Part shown: positions 1-6,736 of the stretch, piece after piece | Layout of the letters: every line of letters starts with the position of its first letter | Position numbering within the stretch: the first letter of the stretch is position 1 | DNA from: Clostridia bacterium | GTDB lineage: Bacteria; Bacillota; Clostridia; Christensenellales; Aristaeellaceae | DNA: 17,495 nucleotides | Direction: 5' to 3' | NCBI GenBank assembly: GCA_900754755.1 | Contig: CAAEEC010000232.1 | Coordinates: forward strand, 1-17,495 | Notes under the pieces: model-generated | Seen by the model: only the letters and a program-made list of their open reading frames with translations | Told to the model about the DNA's origin: nothing | The model's database searches: none | Translations under genes and position numbers: made by a program

Positions 1-509
1 ACTTGCCCGCGCTGGGCCAGCGCCCGCCGCTGCTGCGCGAGCACCGGCTGTATCAGGCGGACTGGCTATTGCGCTATTACGGCTTTGCGGCGGAGGAATT
101 GCTCGATGAAGCGCATCCCAATTTTCATCCCCTGCTCGATCCCAAGTGCAACTGGGCGCTCAACCATATGGAGCAATTCCCCGTGGAAGTCAATCGCGCG
201 CCGCTGGAAACCCTGCTGCGCGTGCCCGGCGTAGGCGTAAAGAGCGCCCGGCGCATCGTGGCCGCGCGGCGCACGGGCACGCTAACCTTTGAAAGCCTGA
301 AAAAGCTGGGCGTGGTGCTCAAGCGCGCGCAATATTTCCTGCTGTGCGCTGGCAAATCCTTTCCCGGCGCGCGCCTGCAAGAAGAAGCGCTCATCCGCGC
401 CCTATGCTCCCGCACGCAGGTGCAGCGCATCGAGCATCCGGTGGAGCAGCTTTCCTTTTTCGACCCCACACAGGAGGACATCGCCCTATGCCTAAGCGGA
501 CAGATATAG
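1..509 (+). CDS. Putative DNA modification/repair radical SAM protein, C-terminal part (5' end outside window)
   Basis: The reading frame is open from the left edge, so the N-terminal radical SAM core is missing and only about 168 residues are visible. The visible part contains a helix-hairpin-helix segment near residues 62-100 (VNRAPLETLLRVPGVGVKSA followed by a basic stretch), a DNA-binding element, and an aromatic-rich region before it (YQADWLLRYYGF). This arrangement matches the C-terminus of the COG4277/TIGR03916 family, radical SAM proteins with an HhH tail thought to act on DNA and usually encoded beside a uracil-DNA-glycosylase-like or DUF4130 partner. That partner follows here with a 22-bp overlap, which supports the call. 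The exact reaction is not established for the family as far as I know. Seen: HhH motif and overlap. Inferred: the missing radical SAM domain. Confidence 0.85.
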   Translation, partial: LPALGQRPPLLREHRLYQADWLLRYYGFAAEELLDEAHPNFHPLLDPKCNWALNHMEQFPVEVNRAPLETLLRVPGVGVKSARRIVAARRTGTLTFESLKKLGVVLKRAQYFLLCAGKSFPGARLQEEALIRALCSRTQVQRIEHPVEQLSFFDPTQEDIALCLSGQI

Positions 510-1327
510 CCTATCTTTACGATGGCAGCTACGAGGGATTTCTCTGCTGCGTGTTTGAGAGCTTCGAAAAGCAGGAAATCCCCTCGGACATTCTGGCGGA
601 GGACGGCGCGCAACTGAGCCTGTTTCCCGCGCGCGCCATCCCCACGGACGCTTCCCGTGCCAGCCGCGTGGCGGCCTCCATTCCCCGCCGCATCTCGCGC
701 GAAGCGGAAGAATTCGTGTACGTCGCTTTTCATACTTGTCTCAATTGCCGGGAGATCCGCTTGCTGGCCTTTTTGCGCCTGGGATACAAAGCCGGGCCCG
801 CGGTGATGCACATGCTGGCGGATGAAACCATCGCCCCGCTCTTTGCCGCCGTGCGTCACGCGCAAAACGAGGCGCATTTGCTCAGCGGCTTTATCCGCTT
901 TGCGGATTGCGGCGGATTGCTGGCAGCCACCATCGCGCCCAAAAACCGCGTGCTTCCCCTATTGGCCGAGCACTTTGCGGGCCGGTACAGCGCCTGCCCC
1001 ATCTTGATTTTCGACGAAACCCATGCCCAAGCGCTGGTGGCCGAAGGAGGGCGATGGCGCATCGCGCCGTTAGCGAACTTCACGCCTCCCCCGCCCGGGG
1101 CAAAAGAGCGCGAAATCCGCGCGCTATGGCGCGCGTTCTACGATGCCATCGCCATCGAAGGACGCAGAAACGAGCGCTGCCGCATGTCACACATGCCCAA
1201 GCGCTATTGGGCGCATATGACGGAATTCGCCCAGGACGACGCTGTTGCAGCCGAAGAAAGCGCGTCCCTGCCCGCGCCAACGCCAGGGGAATCGGCGCGC
1301 GAAATCTGCTTCCACAATTGTATATAG
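488..1327 (+). CDS. TIGR03915/DUF4130-type putative DNA metabolism (repair) protein
   Basis: A 279-residue soluble protein starting MPKRTDIAYLYDGSYEGFL; the YDGSxEGFL opening is the hallmark of the DUF4130 family. The start is placed at 488 because the family signature begins a few residues later and because the frame upstream merely runs inside the preceding gene. Near residues 223-245 it has a basic RRNERCRMSHMPKRYW segment; the MPKRYW element is the conserved C-terminal end of the family's core. The last 30 or so residues are an acidic, Pro/Ala-rich tail. It overlaps the radical SAM gene by 22 bp, so the two are translationally linked, as is usual for this pair. The family is assumed to work with the radical SAM partner in DNA repair or base modification; no catalytic residue can be assigned with confidence. 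Confidence 0.85.
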   Translation: MPKRTDIAYLYDGSYEGFLCCVFESFEKQEIPSDILAEDGAQLSLFPARAIPTDASRASRVAASIPRRISREAEEFVYVAFHTCLNCREIRLLAFLRLGYKAGPAVMHMLADETIAPLFAAVRHAQNEAHLLSGFIRFADCGGLLAATIAPKNRVLPLLAEHFAGRYSACPILIFDETHAQALVAEGGRWRIAPLANFTPPPPGAKEREIRALWRAFYDAIAIEGRRNERCRMSHMPKRYWAHMTEFAQDDAVAAEESASLPAPTPGESAREICFHNCI

Positions 1328-1374
1328 GATCCAAGCGCCGCGAAAGGGCGAATCGGGGGAAATTTGGCACAAAT

Positions 1375-1429
1375 AGTTTAAGCATATTTCATCGTTTAAC
1401 CATTCATTTGCTACATTCATCCCTATAAT
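1375..1429 (+). promoter_or_regulatory. Candidate promoter with an 18-bp-spaced direct repeat upstream of the Cys/His protein/ABC operon
   Basis: An A+T-rich stretch in otherwise G+C-rich DNA. A consensus -10 box TATAAT lies at 1424-1429, 31 nt before the start codon at 1461. No good -35 box is seen at 16-18 nt spacing, which would fit an activated promoter or a divergent -35. Two copies of GTTTAA-CAT (1376-1385 and 1394-1403) lie in direct orientation exactly 18 bp apart just upstream and may bind a regulator. The operator role is inference. Confidence 0.5.
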
Positions 1430-1460
1430 AAAAATATACCAACGAACAGGAGGTGTGCCC

Positions 1461-1748
1461 ATGAACCGCAAACAACGCGCCGTTTTGCTCATTGCCCTGC
1501 TTTGCGCAGCATGGGTATGCTCCGCCGCGTTTATGGCCGCTTTTGCCTGGCATGATTGCCAAGCCGCGCACTGTCCCATTTGCCCTGTGCTGGCGCAATG
1601 CTTGGACGTGCTATTCGCCCTCAGCCTTTTCTTGCCCTTGCTGTGCAAATGGGCCAGCGTCCGCATCCTGCGCGCCCAGACAAAGCGCGCGGAAAAGTGC
1701 GCCGCTATCAGTACCCTTGTGGAACAAAAAATTCTGCTCCTGTGTTGA
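1461..1748 (+). CDS. Small Cys/His-motif membrane protein leading an ABC transporter operon
   Basis: A 95-residue protein starting at ATG 1461, 7 nt after a perfect AGGAGG (1448-1453); an upstream in-frame GTG at 1455 overlaps the region right after the Shine-Dalgarno and is less likely. Two hydrophobic segments (about residues 6-29 and 46-64) flank a short loop H31-D32-C33...H37-C38-P39-I40-C41, with C47 following: a potential metal site or redox CPxC motif, most likely outside the cytoplasm. The rest is a basic tail ending in STLVEQKILLLC. It resembles, from memory, short Firmicutes proteins with an HDC...DCPIC core often found next to metal or MacB-like ABC transporters. No enzymatic function can be assigned. 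It is the first gene of a unit with the ATPase, permease and lipoprotein that follow, and may be a metal sensor, chaperone or accessory subunit; that role is inferred. Confidence 0.75.
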   Translation: MNRKQRAVLLIALLCAAWVCSAAFMAAFAWHDCQAAHCPICPVLAQCLDVLFALSLFLPLLCKWASVRILRAQTKRAEKCAAISTLVEQKILLLC

Positions 1749-1798
1749 CGGGGTTCCTTTTTCCAGCGTAAAGCCATAAAAAGATCAACCACGCGAAG

Positions 1799-1833
1799 CG
1801 AAGCGCCGGGCCACGTTTGGCCAGCGGCCTTCG
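1799..1833 (+). other. Strong intergenic hairpin between the small membrane protein and the ABC ATPase gene
   Basis: CGAAG-CGC (1799-1806) pairs with GCG...CTTCG (1824-1833), and GGCCA (1809-1813) pairs with TGGCC (1818-1822) around a CGTT loop. One small internal mismatch remains. It is followed by CCCTGTTTTGC, only a weak U tract, so it may be a leaky terminator or an mRNA-stability element that sets the ratio of the first gene to the transporter genes. Confidence 0.5.
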
Positions 1834-1902
1834 CCCTGTTTTGCAACCCCATATCCATGGGTGTGCTCGATTCTCGCGCGCAAGACGCGGAAAGGAACCT
1901 CT

Positions 1903-2559
1903 ATGATTCAATTGAAAAATCTCCTTATGCGATTCCGGGATGAATCGCAAATTTCCTATACCAATCTCACCTTTGAAAGCGGCAAAACGTATGCCCTGCT
2001 GGGCGCTTCCGGCTGTGGCAAATCCACATTGCTCAATTTGATCGCCGGCGTGCTCACGCCGCGCGAAGGCAGCGTCTTTATCGACGGCTGGGACATTTGC
2101 GCCGCCAGCCAGAAGGCGCGCGACGCCTTCCGCATCCAAAACATCGGCTACATCTTCCAAGACTTTAAGCTGCTGGAGGACATGCGCGTATCCGACAACA
2201 TCGGCATCCTGAAGCTGGAAAACATCGATATTTCCGGGATGGACGCGCTACTCGAGCGGCTAGGCATCCTTGCGCTGAAATCCCGCAAGGTTTGCCACCT
2301 TTCCGGCGGCGAAAAACAGCGGGTGTGCATTACGCGCGCGCTGGTAAAGCGCCCGGCAATTCTCCTGGCCGACGAGCCGACTGGCAATCTGAACTACGCC
2401 ATTGGCCGCAGCGTGATGGAAGCGCTGCTGGACGCCGCCCGCGGCAAAACGCTGCTATGCGTCACGCACGATGAACGGCTCTGCCCGCTCTTTGACGAGA
2501 CCATCGACATGAATGCCGTCGCTTCTTTTTGTGCGAAAGAAGGTGTGCAGAATGCTTAA
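1903..2559 (+). CDS. ABC transporter ATP-binding protein, MacB/LolD-type
   Basis: A 218-residue nucleotide-binding domain. Walker A is GASGCGKST (about residues 33-41), the Q-loop lies in YIFQDFKLL, the signature is LSGGEKQR, Walker B is ILLADEPTGNLN, and the switch histidine is in CVTHDE. DEPTGNLN and the short length are typical of the MacB/LolD/FtsE-like group, whose partners are permeases with a large extracytoplasmic domain; such a permease follows directly. The start at ATG 1903 is preceded by AAAGGAA at 1891; in-frame alternatives further upstream (from about 1861) lack a ribosome binding site and give a non-homologous extension. It overlaps the permease by 8 bp (ATGCTTAA), implying coupled translation. 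It should power the permease from the cytoplasm; substrate unknown, possibly linked to zinc. Confidence 0.93.
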   Translation: MIQLKNLLMRFRDESQISYTNLTFESGKTYALLGASGCGKSTLLNLIAGVLTPREGSVFIDGWDICAASQKARDAFRIQNIGYIFQDFKLLEDMRVSDNIGILKLENIDISGMDALLERLGILALKSRKVCHLSGGEKQRVCITRALVKRPAILLADEPTGNLNYAIGRSVMEALLDAARGKTLLCVTHDERLCPLFDETIDMNAVASFCAKEGVQNA

Positions 2560-3721
2560 ATTCGCGCTGAAAAACATGGCGGTGCACCGCGCCCGCGTGC
2601 TGCTCGTGGCGCTTTCCATCGTGCTATCCGCGTGCGTGGCGTTGCTATCCTTCAACATCGCGCAGCAGGTGAACGAAGGCATCGTAAACACCGCCGCTTA
2701 TTACGATTTGATCATCGGCCCTGCCGGTAGCGCCACGCAGTTGGCGATGAACACCTTATTCTTCACCGACGAACCCCTGGGTACGCTGGACTACGCTTAT
2801 GTGGAGGAAATCGAAAACAGCGACTTGGCAAACGCTGTTGTGCCATTCACCATGGGCGACAGCTTCGGCAGCGCGAAAATCGTGGGCACCACGGCGGATT
2901 TTCTGGCGGGAAAATCTCTCGCCTCGGGCACGATGTTTTCCGCGACCTACGAAGCCGTTGTGGGCAGCGCCGTAGCCCAGCAATACGGTCTAAACGTGGG
3001 CGATGAAATCGTCACCTCCCATGGGCTAACCGGCACAGGCAGCACGCACGAAGCCGCGCCGCTAACCGTGACTGGCATTCTCCAAGCGACCGGCACGGCC
3101 TACGACAACGTAGTGTTCACCCACTATGAAACCGTGTGGGCCGTCCATTCGCAGGGCCACACGGACGAAGATGAAGAAGAAACGCACGTGGAGGGCGAAA
3201 TCTGCGCCATTTTGGTAAAGAGCAAGAGTTTCAACGACTATTACCGCTTATTGGACGCCTACAGCGGCGACGCTTCGCTCTTGTGCATCAATCCTTCCAC
3301 CGTGCTGCGCAAAGTGCTGGAGCAGGTGGATACTTCCAGCAAAATCGTGTATGCGCTGTGCGCGGTAGTCCTGCTCATGAACATCGTGGTCATATCGGTG
3401 ATCACGCTGCTGAATATGTACGACGCCCAGAAGGAAATCGCCCTCATGCGCCTGATCGGCATCAGCATGCGGCGCATAGCGCAGCTTTACCTCATTCAAA
3501 ATGGGCTGATCGGCCTCGCAGGTTCTCTGCTGGCCTTGCTGTGCAAACATCTTTTGCTGGGCCTGATGGGCAATCTCGTCGCCTCCATGGGCATTGTGCT
3601 CAATGTATGGCGCACCTATCCGCTCGAATGGGCCATTGCCGGCGCGGTCTTTGCGCTGAGCGTGCTACCTACCATGGCGCGAATCTTCGCTATGGCCCGC
3701 AAAGATGGTTTAACTGCATAA
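2552..3721 (+). CDS. FtsX/MacB-type ABC transporter permease with an acidic His-rich periplasm-facing segment
   Basis: A 389-residue membrane protein with the MacB layout: one N-terminal membrane helix (about 13-36), a large outside domain (about 40-260), then three C-terminal helices (about 263-288, 312-335 and 357-380) forming the FtsX core. ATG 2552 is chosen because AAAGAAGG lies 8 nt upstream and the protein then begins with the usual MLKFALKNMAVHRAR. Within the outer domain, residues 191-216 contain H191, H199, H203 and H212 in a run of Asp and Glu (GHTDEDEEETHVEGE), plus H157 and H166 nearby; this looks like a metal-binding loop. MacB-type transporters act as mechanotransmitters or exporters rather than classical importers. 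It sits between its ATPase (8-bp overlap) and a lipoprotein (25-nt gap). A metal-linked role is inference. Confidence 0.9.
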   Translation: MLKFALKNMAVHRARVLLVALSIVLSACVALLSFNIAQQVNEGIVNTAAYYDLIIGPAGSATQLAMNTLFFTDEPLGTLDYAYVEEIENSDLANAVVPFTMGDSFGSAKIVGTTADFLAGKSLASGTMFSATYEAVVGSAVAQQYGLNVGDEIVTSHGLTGTGSTHEAAPLTVTGILQATGTAYDNVVFTHYETVWAVHSQGHTDEDEEETHVEGEICAILVKSKSFNDYYRLLDAYSGDASLLCINPSTVLRKVLEQVDTSSKIVYALCAVVLLMNIVVISVITLLNMYDAQKEIALMRLIGISMRRIAQLYLIQNGLIGLAGSLLALLCKHLLLGLMGNLVASMGIVLNVWRTYPLEWAIAGAVFALSVLPTMARIFAMARKDGLTA

Positions 3722-3746
3722 AAATGCTATTGTGAGGTATGCTGCT

Positions 3747-4649
3747 ATGAAAAAAATCCTGGCCATTTCGCTCGCCGCCGCACTTTTGCTCCTGGCGGGC
3801 TGCTCCGGCGCGGCGCCCGGCGAAGAGGGCGCAACCGCGTTAAAGTTTACCGACGCCGTAAGCCTGGAAACCCTCACCGCGCTCGACGGCAAAACCGTTT
3901 CCATCGTGGGCTATATGGCGACGCTCTCCCCACTGAGCGGAAAATTCCTGTATCTCATGAACATGCCCTACCAAAGTTGCCCCTTCTGCGCGCCCAACAC
4001 CGCGCAGCTCGCCAACACCATGGCGGTCTACGCGCCCGAAGGGCAGACCTTCGGCTATACCGACCAGGCCATCCGCGTGACGGGCACATTGCGCATAGAG
4101 GACTATACGGACGAATATGGCTATGTCTACAACTACCGGATCGCGGACGCTTCCTATGAAATCGTGGATCTCGCCGCACTGTCCGAGGATTACGCACTGT
4201 GGCAGTCCATCGCTTCGGATGGCGTGGTGGCCGAGATCAATTCCATGTTTGATTACCTGCATTTCCTCTGCCAATGGACGGAGTACCAGAGCGGCTATAC
4301 CGACGATGACGGAAGCGAAGTCGTTTATTTCCTGTACCCGGGCGATGTGGAAATGTATTTGCAGGATACCGGCCCTTATGGCTACGCGCAGGAAGCCGGC
4401 GAAGATTATTTCCCCGGCCTGATCGAACGCATTCGCGCCATCAGCGCAAACGATCTGGAAGACCTGGTGACCATCGTGGAAAGCGCGCAGCAGGTCGCGG
4501 CCACCGCGCTGTCGGAATTGCGCGCGGGCAACTACACCTACGATTCCGCGGCGGACAAATACGCGCTGCAAAAGAACGCAGAACTATACAATGCGTGGTA
4601 CGACGCCTATAGCCAGTTCGCGCTGTGGCTGGCCAAGTGGGAAATCTGA
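3747..4649 (+). CDS. Lipoprotein with DUF3299-like domain and CPFC motif, ABC operon partner
   Basis: A 300-residue protein with a classical lipoprotein signal: MKKILAISLAAALLLLAGC, lipobox LAGC, acylated Cys19. Residues about 47-140 form a beta-rich region (DGKTVSIVGYMATLSP, then a C78-P-F-C81 motif, then IRVTGTLRIEDY) resembling the OB-like fold of DUF3299 proteins, which in several bacteria are encoded with MacB-like ABC transporters in zinc-regulated loci. The C-terminal half is helical, acidic and rich in Tyr and Trp. The start at 3747 has a GAGG 9 nt upstream (3734-3737); a nearby upstream in-frame ATG would add MRYAA before the signal. It lies 25 nt after the permease and is probably the last gene of the operon. 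It may be the outside partner of the permease. The DUF3299 resemblance is by eye and moderate. Confidence 0.8.
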   Translation: MKKILAISLAAALLLLAGCSGAAPGEEGATALKFTDAVSLETLTALDGKTVSIVGYMATLSPLSGKFLYLMNMPYQSCPFCAPNTAQLANTMAVYAPEGQTFGYTDQAIRVTGTLRIEDYTDEYGYVYNYRIADASYEIVDLAALSEDYALWQSIASDGVVAEINSMFDYLHFLCQWTEYQSGYTDDDGSEVVYFLYPGDVEMYLQDTGPYGYAQEAGEDYFPGLIERIRAISANDLEDLVTIVESAQQVAATALSELRAGNYTYDSAADKYALQKNAELYNAWYDAYSQFALWLAKWEI

Positions 4650-4663
4650 GCGCGCAGGTACGA

Positions 4664-4693
4664 TTGACAGATAGAACCGCTCCATGCTATAAT
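4664..4693 (+). promoter_or_regulatory. Near-perfect sigma-A promoter of the MATE gene
   Basis: TTGACA (4664-4669), an 18-nt spacer, and TATAAT (4688-4693) preceded by TGC, an extended -10. Predicted transcription start is near 4700, giving a leader of about 40 nt before the MATE start at 4739 and ruling out the in-frame upstream codons. No operator symmetry is evident, suggesting strong constitutive expression. Confidence 0.85.
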
Positions 4694-4738
4694 CTGAAAA
4701 ATGGATTTTGCATTCTGAAACGCGAGGAGGCGCTGCCC

Positions 4739-6109
4739 ATGGAGCAGGCGCGCAATTCTATCAAGAGCATGACGGAGGGTTCGCCCCTGCGCCTGCTCAT
4801 CCGCTTTGCCCTGCCGCTGATGCTGGGCAACATTTTGCAGCAACTATATGTGGTGGTGGACACGGCCATCGTCGGCCAGGGGCTGGGCGTGACCGCGCTG
4901 GCCTCGGTGGGCGCGGCGGACTGGCTCAACTGGCTGGTGAGCGGCATCGCCCAGGGCTTCACGCAGGGTTTTGGCGTGCTGGTGGCCATCCACTTTGGCG
5001 CCAAGGATTTTGGCCAGCTGCAAAAGGCGGTTTCCGGCGCGCTATTGCTTTCCATCCTGCTGGCCATCGCGCTATCCATCGCCAGCCAGGCCACGCTGCT
5101 ACCCACGCTGACGGCCATGTCCACCCCGGCGGACGTGCTGCCCGGCGCGGTGCTCTACGTGCGCACGCTCTATTGCGGCATTCCCTTCACCGTGGCCTTC
5201 AACCTGTGCGCGGCCATTTTGCGCGCGCTGGGCGATAGCAAAACGCCGCTATGGGCCATGGCCATCGCCTCGGTGGTCAACATCGTGCTGGATTCCGTCT
5301 TTGTGTTCCTCTTTCATTGGGGCATTGCCGGAGCGGCGGGCGCGACCGTATTCGCGCAAGGCCTTTCTGCCGCGTTCTGCCTATGGCGCATGCGATGCAT
5401 TCCCTATCTGCGGCCCGTGCGCCTGCAATTGCGCAAAGAATGGGCGTTATTCGCGCGCCTGATGCGGTTGGGCCTGCCCGTCGCATTTCAAAACGTCATC
5501 ATCGCCGTGGGCGGATTGATCGTGCAATCCGCTGTCAACGGCTATGGCATGTTGTTCATCGCGGGCTTCACGGCCACCAATAAGCTCTATGCGCTATTGG
5601 AAATCGCGGCAATCTCCCTGGGATACGCCATCTCCACCTTCGTGGGGCAAAACATCGGCGCAAAGCAATATTTGCGCGTGCGGCGCGGCGTGCATACAGG
5701 TCTAGTCGTGGGGCTCGGCGTTTCCGTGGTGATTTCCGTGCTGATGCTCACACTGGGCCGCTTTCTCGTGCCCCTGTTCATCTCCGGCACGCCGGAGGAA
5801 GTTGCCAGCGCCACGCAGACCGCGCTCGCCTATCTCAACACCATGAGCGCGTTCCTCTCCGTGCTATACGTGCTGTATGTTTACCGCAGCGCTTTGCAAG
5901 GCATGGGGAACACGCTGATCCCCATGGTTTCCGGCATTGCGGAATTTGCCCTACGCGTAGCGGTCGTGTGGACGTTGCCCGCCATTTTCGGCCCCAATTC
6001 CATCTTTTTCGCAGAAATCGCCGCCTGGGCAGGCGCGGCGGCGATCCTGCTTTCTGCCTATTATGTTTGCGTGCGCGCCCTGCCCCACGCGGACGCGCCG
6101 CTCGCTTAG
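4739..6109 (+). CDS. MATE family multidrug efflux transporter
   Basis: A 456-residue polytopic membrane protein with about 12 hydrophobic segments in two halves. The start of the fold, PLMLGNILQQLYVVVDTAIV (residues about 26-45), is the characteristic MatE N-terminus, and the second half repeats the pattern (GLPVAFQNVIIAVGGLIVQS). The family exports cationic drugs and other organic compounds by Na+ or H+ antiport. The start at ATG 4739 is supported by GAGGAGG at 4724-4730, 8 nt upstream, and by a promoter whose start site lies downstream of other in-frame codons. It is a single-gene unit between the lipoprotein and an Lrp-type regulator and has its own promoter and a possible 3' hairpin. The transported compound cannot be told from the sequence. 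Confidence 0.93.
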   Translation: MEQARNSIKSMTEGSPLRLLIRFALPLMLGNILQQLYVVVDTAIVGQGLGVTALASVGAADWLNWLVSGIAQGFTQGFGVLVAIHFGAKDFGQLQKAVSGALLLSILLAIALSIASQATLLPTLTAMSTPADVLPGAVLYVRTLYCGIPFTVAFNLCAAILRALGDSKTPLWAMAIASVVNIVLDSVFVFLFHWGIAGAAGATVFAQGLSAAFCLWRMRCIPYLRPVRLQLRKEWALFARLMRLGLPVAFQNVIIAVGGLIVQSAVNGYGMLFIAGFTATNKLYALLEIAAISLGYAISTFVGQNIGAKQYLRVRRGVHTGLVVGLGVSVVISVLMLTLGRFLVPLFISGTPEEVASATQTALAYLNTMSAFLSVLYVLYVYRSALQGMGNTLIPMVSGIAEFALRVAVVWTLPAIFGPNSIFFAEIAAWAGAAAILLSAYYVCVRALPHADAPLA

Positions 6110-6132
6110 CCGCGGCAGGCGAATGCGCCCAG

Positions 6133-6155
6133 CATCGCGCAGCCTAGGCGCGATG
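6133..6155 (+). terminator. Possible terminator after the MATE gene
   Basis: Perfect 8-bp stem CATCGCGC (6133-6140) / GCGCGATG (6148-6155) around AGCCTAG, 24 nt after the MATE stop. Only a short T run (AGTTTG) follows, so termination may be partial. Confidence 0.45.
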
Positions 6156-6189
6156 GACAGAGTTTGCCGGTTTGCCGCCAAAATTTTGC

Positions 6190-6218
6190 TTGACGCTCGC
6201 GCGCGCGTGGGCTACAAT
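6190..6218 (+). promoter_or_regulatory. Promoter of the Lrp regulator/aminotransferase operon
   Basis: TTGACG (6190-6195), 17-nt spacer, TACAAT (6213-6218). The spacer is almost pure alternating CG (GCGCGCGCG). Transcription would start near 6225, within a few nucleotides of the ribosome binding site (6228-6234), so the leader is very short. Lrp-type proteins often bind their own promoter, but no clear operator is visible. Confidence 0.75.
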
Positions 6219-6241
6219 AGGGGAAATAAGGAGGCGAGGCT

Positions 6242-6736
6242 ATGCTCAGCAGGCTGGACATCGATATTTTGGAAATTTTGCAACAGGACGCGCGCACGCC
6301 CATCCACACCATCGCCGCGCAATGCGGCGTTTCGCAAACGGAGGCCGCGGAAGCCATCGCGCGGCTGGAAAATTCGGGCGTGATTTTGCGCTATCCTGCC
6401 ATGATCAACTGGGACAAAGTGGATCGCGACAGTGTGGAGGCGCTCATCGAAGTGCGCGTGACCCCGCAGCGCGACGAGGGATTCGACGTGATCGCCGAGC
6501 GCATTTACCGCTTTGAGGAGGTTTCAAGCGTGTACCTCATAAGCGGCGCATACGATCTGATGGTGTTGGTGAAAGGCCGCACGATCAAGGATCTGGCCCT
6601 GTTCGTGTCTGAAAAGCTCTCCACGCTGGAGCATGTGCTCTCCACCGCCACACATTTCGTGCTGAAAAAATACAAAGTAGACGGCGTGATCGTTTCCGGC
6701 ACCTCGCAGGACGACCGTCTGCAGGTGTCGCCATGA
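6242..6736 (+). CDS. Lrp/AsnC family transcriptional regulator
   Basis: A 164-residue DNA-binding regulator. Residues 1-55 carry the AsnC-type winged helix-turn-helix (LSRLDIDILEILQQDARTPI, then the recognition helix around QTEAAEAIARLENSG). Residues about 65-145 form the ligand-sensing, oligomerising RAM domain, including the family G-x-YD-L motif at 102-106 (GAYDL). These proteins sense amino acids and control their metabolism. The start at ATG 6242 follows TAAGGAGG (6227-6234) by 7 nt. The stop overlaps the aminotransferase start by 4 bp (ATGA), so the two are co-translated; the regulator probably controls this operon in response to an amino or keto acid of the enzyme's reaction. The effector is not deducible. 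Confidence 0.93.
   Translation: MLSRLDIDILEILQQDARTPIHTIAAQCGVSQTEAAEAIARLENSGVILRYPAMINWDKVDRDSVEALIEVRVTPQRDEGFDVIAERIYRFEEVSSVYLISGAYDLMVLVKGRTIKDLALFVSEKLSTLEHVLSTATHFVLKKYKVDGVIVSGTSQDDRLQVSP

Noticed and set aside
125..877. A 250-residue minus-strand frame over the repair gene pair
   Set aside because: The plus strand has the HhH and DUF4130 signatures; the minus product is Arg/Ser-rich without motif.
1749..1902. A small gene between the Cys/His membrane protein and the ABC ATPase
   Set aside because: No ribosome binding site plus conserved product is visible; the stretch is better explained by a hairpin at 1799-1833 and the leader of the ATPase gene.
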